DNA of 64,000 nucleotides, from NCBI RefSeq assembly GCF_000242595.2, contig NC_017098.1, positions 868,001 through 932,000 on the forward strand, in the 5' to 3' direction. This stretch comes from Spirochaeta africana DSM 8902 (GTDB lineage Bacteria > Spirochaetota > Spirochaetia > DSM-27196 > DSM-8902). Of this stretch, positions 60,988 through 64,000 are shown one piece after another. The notes under the pieces are model-generated. The model did no database searches. It saw nothing but the letters and a program-made list of their open reading frames with translations, and was not told where the DNA came from. Both the position numbers and the translations under genes were made by a program. The number at the start of each line of letters is the position of its first letter. The first letter of the stretch is position 1.

Positions 60988-61902
60988 TCAAACCCCGGTA
61001 CCGGTGGCGCCGTAGGACGGGGTATTGGCGGTTATGTCTGCGCACACCTGCTCCAGTATGGGGGCGATCTCGTATTCCAGGATGTCGCCGATGGTAACCG
61101 AGTCGTTCTCTGCCATGGCTGCCTCAAACTCCTGCAGCAGCCGATGCAGATTCTCCTGTGCACCGGCAATCTCCCCGAAGGGGATAGAGTGCTCAAGATC
61201 GCTGCGTTCGCGGATAATTGCCAGGGTGCGCAGCAGTTTCGACAGCAGCTCACTGGTGTGAAACACGGTCTGCATAGCCTGCTGCTCATCGCTGGACTGC
61301 AACTGAACCGATACCTCTACAATCTGCGGCAGCAGCCTGTGCAGCTGTTCAGCGGTTGCGTGCAGGGACTGCAGGGGATGGGTGATCTCCCGGCTGCGAT
61401 CCTGCAGAATACTGCGTGCCATCTGGATAATCACCGCTACCGAGCGACGTTGTTCCTGGCTGAGTTCTTTTTTTTCGATCTGCAGGGCCTGTACGATGGT
61501 GTTGAGCTCGCTGTTCCCGGCTGTGTCGCTGCCGTTCAGCTCCTGGGCCAGCTGATGCTGAAGGTAGGGATACTCTGCAGTGATGGACTGCATCTCGGCC
61601 AGTGAACCCTTCAGGACAGCCTCCTCCATGAGTGAGAGGTAGTTGTCCATAATGGTGAGCCGGCGCAGTCGGAATTCCAGTGGCGGACAGGTAGTCAGGC
61701 TGATACTGGAAATATCCCGCGCCTGCTGTTCGGCCAGGGATGGCGGTAACCCGCCGGATACGTCCTGCCCATCGATGACCGACTCGATGATAAACTCACC
61801 GCCATCCTCGACCCACTGTGTCAACTGGCTGAGAACACTGGCTACTGTTTCGGTTCCCTCCAGGGAAAAATCCAACTGCTGCTGATTAACCTGAATCTCC
61901 AT
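60988..61902 (-). CDS. Helical protein of unknown function in the fliD operon
   Basis: 304 residues. The N-terminal 75 residues are beta-rich with a ubiquitin-like rhythm (EIQVNQQQLDFSLEGTETVASVLSQLTQWVEDGG). The rest is long Gln/Glu/Leu-rich helices likely to form coiled coils (about 85-295). No membrane segment. It lies between fliD and the PilZ gene with small gaps; a chaperone or filament-assembly factor is a plausible guess, but no family is recognised. Confidence 0.7.
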   Translation of the reverse strand: MEIQVNQQQLDFSLEGTETVASVLSQLTQWVEDGGEFIIESVIDGQDVSGGLPPSLAEQQARDISSISLTTCPPLEFRLRRLTIMDNYLSLMEEAVLKGSLAEMQSITAEYPYLQHQLAQELNGSDTAGNSELNTIVQALQIEKKELSQEQRRSVAVIIQMARSILQDRSREITHPLQSLHATAEQLHRLLPQIVEVSVQLQSSDEQQAMQTVFHTSELLSKLLRTLAIIRERSDLEHSIPFGEIAGAQENLHRLLQEFEAAMAENDSVTIGDILEYEIAPILEQVCADITANTPSYGATGTGV

Positions 61903-61920
61903 GTACCATCCTTGCGTGTG

Positions 61921-63888
61921 TTATCGTTGCTGTCCCGGGTTCATATTCTGAAAGCGCTCGGCGTTGGACTCCATTTGCTGGATAGCCCCCTCCATGCGGG
62001 CAAAATCCCGACGCAGCCGTTGTTCATAGTTCTCCAAACGTTCACTGTATGTTTCTATCTGGCGGTCGGCACGTGAAATGCTGGAATCTATGGTGCTGGT
62101 GCGGGTGGCGATGATCCCGCCGGTCTGAACGTACGGCCGCATCAGCCGGTCAACCTCAAAGGCTGCCCCGGAATTAATGGCCCCATCCCCGTCAGTATCC
62201 CATCCGAACAGCTGCCGGACCGCAGTAAAGTCGTTTGCCAGCGCCTCATCAAGGGTGTTCTCGTTGATCTGCAGGTAGCCGCGCATACGGGATGGGTCGA
62301 TCCCTCCGCCGCCGTCCTGTGCCGAGCTGGTCGAGATGCCGATCTGGGCCAGCAGGGAGATATGCTGTTCACGCTCGGTCTGAAAGGGCTGGCTGGTGGC
62401 TGACTGCAGCGAGCGAACAATCCGGTTCACCGTACTGTCACCGCGCAGGCGACCCAGCCGCTCGAAGGCCGCCTCGCGTTCCTCGTCGGTAAAGTAGCCG
62501 ATCTCGTCTACGATAGCCTCGTCACCCCGCGAGAGAATCAAGGCCTCGGTAAACAGCTGATTGTAATAGCCTACAAACTCGATGATCGCATCCTTGACCG
62601 ATTCGCGATCCGGTCCTACTGCAACCTCGACCGGCTCGGTCGAGGCTCGACGTATATTCAGGGTAGTGCCGGGGATTATATCCTCGATGCGGTTGGAGCC
62701 GCGGGTAAAGTCGATCCCGTCTACGTTGACGATAGAGTCGCGCGCGGTCGACAAGGCATTGCGTGGTGCAAAGTCACCGCGTGTTTCCGGATCGTAGACA
62801 CGGACATTGCGCACCGACACATCCTTCAGGGTGTTGCGGTTGCGGATCTCGATAGCATCCAGTCCGGATTCCAGATAATCGCGCAGCGAGATATCGATGG
62901 TTTCATACTCTCCGGTTTCCGGCGGGGCGGGGATCCTGACCTCGCGCTCACCGGCACGCAGAAACAGGATGTCGGGGTCCTCTACAACCGGCGGCGGTTC
63001 CGGGGGTTCCATATCCGGCAGATCCACTGCAAGCCCGCTGTCGCGGACTGTCACGTCCCTGAGGGTAACCGAGTCGCTGTCTGGCAGCCGCGGGCCCGAT
63101 GGTGTCTCGGGGACCTCCCGGGAATCCTCCGGTCGGCTGGTGACGCGAACCTCCAGCGAGACGCGCAGGTTCTCCTCTGCTGTTGGCGAAACCCGGATCT
63201 GCCGGCTGTCCTCGGCACCTACAGCCAGCTCGTCCCGTCCATCCGGCAGGGGGATAGCGCGGTCTACCGCCAGGCGTTCCTCGATAATCCCCAGGTCCAG
63301 TGCCAGCTGTCGGGCGTCCCCGTCAAATCCCAGCGCATTCTCTGCGCCCTCCTGGCGGGATTCAATCACCAGGCGTCGGGTAGAGGGGGTATCCTGTACC
63401 ACGCGTGCCCGTACGGCATCTCCCATGCGGCGGTTGATAGAGGTCACAAAGTTGTCCAGATTCCCCCCGCGAAAACGCAGCGAGTGCTCGCGGTCGCCCA
63501 CGGTAAAGGTGTAGGTCCCCTCCGGTACGGAGTAGTCGCCGGGAAGCGGATCGCTGGCAAAGCGGTCGGTTGCGGCGGTCTGTTTTACCACCACATCGGT
63601 ACGTTCCTCTTCGGCATGCCGGCTGGCAGTCGCGGTAAGGATCGATTCATTGCTGGACTGTGCAATCCGGCTGCGAAACGGGCTGTCGATACCGTAGAGA
63701 TTGCGGGCTGCCCCCTGCAGTGCCGAGATATTGCGGCTCATATCCTGCCATGAGCGCTTGACCTGCTCATGTTCCTCGATCTGGCGCTCCAGGCGGCGGA
63801 TTGGCGCGGCCTCAAGCTCAACCAGATCCTGGATCTGCTCCTGAGAAAAGTATCTGTTGTTTACGCCAGGAATGGTGATATCCGACAT
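61921..63888 (-). CDS. fliD: Flagellar filament capping protein FliD (HAP2)
   Basis: 655 residues. MSDITIPGVNNRYFSQEQIQDLVELE and a conserved N-terminal coiled-coil (RRLERQIEEHEQVKRSWQDMSRNISALQ) are typical of spirochete FliD. The C-terminal region has YNQLFTEALIL and a final heptad segment (SYSERLENYEQRLRRDFARMEGAIQQME). It forms the cap that folds flagellin at the filament tip. It is the first gene after the flaG fragment. Confidence 0.95.
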   Translation of the reverse strand: MSDITIPGVNNRYFSQEQIQDLVELEAAPIRRLERQIEEHEQVKRSWQDMSRNISALQGAARNLYGIDSPFRSRIAQSSNESILTATASRHAEEERTDVVVKQTAATDRFASDPLPGDYSVPEGTYTFTVGDREHSLRFRGGNLDNFVTSINRRMGDAVRARVVQDTPSTRRLVIESRQEGAENALGFDGDARQLALDLGIIEERLAVDRAIPLPDGRDELAVGAEDSRQIRVSPTAEENLRVSLEVRVTSRPEDSREVPETPSGPRLPDSDSVTLRDVTVRDSGLAVDLPDMEPPEPPPVVEDPDILFLRAGEREVRIPAPPETGEYETIDISLRDYLESGLDAIEIRNRNTLKDVSVRNVRVYDPETRGDFAPRNALSTARDSIVNVDGIDFTRGSNRIEDIIPGTTLNIRRASTEPVEVAVGPDRESVKDAIIEFVGYYNQLFTEALILSRGDEAIVDEIGYFTDEEREAAFERLGRLRGDSTVNRIVRSLQSATSQPFQTEREQHISLLAQIGISTSSAQDGGGGIDPSRMRGYLQINENTLDEALANDFTAVRQLFGWDTDGDGAINSGAAFEVDRLMRPYVQTGGIIATRTSTIDSSISRADRQIETYSERLENYEQRLRRDFARMEGAIQQMESNAERFQNMNPGQQR

Positions 63889-63901
63889 CAGCAGTATCCC
63901 C

Positions 63902-63920
63902 GACCGCTGAAACAGCGGTC
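63902..63920. other. Short hairpin between flaG and fliD
   Basis: GACCGCTG (63902-63909) pairs with CAGCGGTC (63913-63920) across a three-base loop; it overlaps the flaG stop and ends shortly before the fliD Shine-Dalgarno (GGGGA on the minus strand). There is no T-run, so it is more likely a translational or processing element than a terminator. Confidence 0.4.
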
Positions 63921-64000
63921 TATATTTCTTCGTCTATCAGAAGACCCACAGCCTCCCGGATACGCAGGCTGACGCGCTGCAGCTCTTCCGGAGGCAGTTC
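63920..64000 (-). CDS. flaG: FlaG-like flagellar protein, C-terminal end (gene continues past window)
   Basis: The frame is open to the right edge; the visible 26 residues ELPPEELQRVSLRIREAV + GLLIDEEI match the end of FlaG proteins (PPEELxR... GLLxD). FlaG is normally encoded next to fliD and influences filament length. Only the tail is visible, so the assignment rests on this short motif and on location. Confidence 0.6.
   Translation of the reverse strand, partial: ELPPEELQRVSLRIREAVGLLIDEEI

Noticed and set aside
1-64000. CRISPR arrays, rRNA, tRNA, prophage genes
   Set aside because: No regularly spaced short repeats with unique spacers, no tRNA-like cloverleaf at the island ends and no phage structural genes were recognised by reading; a dedicated scan could still find a missed small RNA.

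Overview
The window reads as a moderately GC-rich spirochete chromosome, probably a free-living Spirochaeta/Alkalispirochaeta-type bacterium. The support is the flgN-flgK-flgL-fliW-csrA cluster with flaG-fliD and a PilZ protein close by, many lipoproteins, an outer-membrane TonB uptake system, and glycogen genes (glgC, glgA, a GH13 enzyme). The assignment is inferred from gene content; no rRNA or tRNA gene was seen.

Layout. 1-5.4 kb: a TonB-dependent uptake operon (surface protein, surface lipoprotein, BtuB-like receptor, YncE/BtuG-like propeller lipoprotein, TonB). 5.4-12.9 kb: DUF429 protein, orphan ABC ATPase, sensor kinase, YggS, an antiporter-EIIA fusion, CoaBC. 13.0-26.0 kb: an accessory island. 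26.2-37.7 kb: repeat-rich lipoprotein, flavin disulfide oxidoreductase, secreted protein, GH13 enzyme, Maf-like DUF115 protein, PASTA-PBP, signal peptidase, LysM-M23 peptidase. 37.8-54 kb: SecA, lipoprotein, Nnr NAD(P)HX repair enzyme, Nudix, GlgC, MrfA/MrfB-like DNA repair pair, GlgA, GNAT, NagZ. 54-64 kb: flagellar genes with FliW/CsrA on the plus strand; flaG-fliD-unknown-PilZ-unknown-tsaE-tsaB on the minus strand.

The island (about 13,039-26,030) is the most unusual part. It lies between two identical 42-bp direct repeats and carries an MNT-HEPN toxin-antitoxin pair at each end. In both pairs the HEPN gene is split by a different IS256-family element with an 8-bp target duplication, and removing the IS restores a continuous frame. 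Between them lies what looks like an undescribed exported-peptide system. It comprises a glycosyltransferase/methyltransferase fusion behind a promoter with a 13-T spacer tract, two very small genes for peptides with related 22-residue double-glycine leaders and unrelated cores, a lipoprotein alpha/beta hydrolase of BAAT type, and a complete C39-peptidase ABC exporter, HlyD adaptor and TolC-like channel. The likely order of work is synthesis, modification, leader removal and export; the chemistry and the target are unknown.

Many first genes of transcription units have a good -10 box 4-9 nt before the start codon and no Shine-Dalgarno sequence, which suggests leaderless mRNAs. Internal genes carry clear GGAGG-type sites, often with 1-14 nt overlaps.
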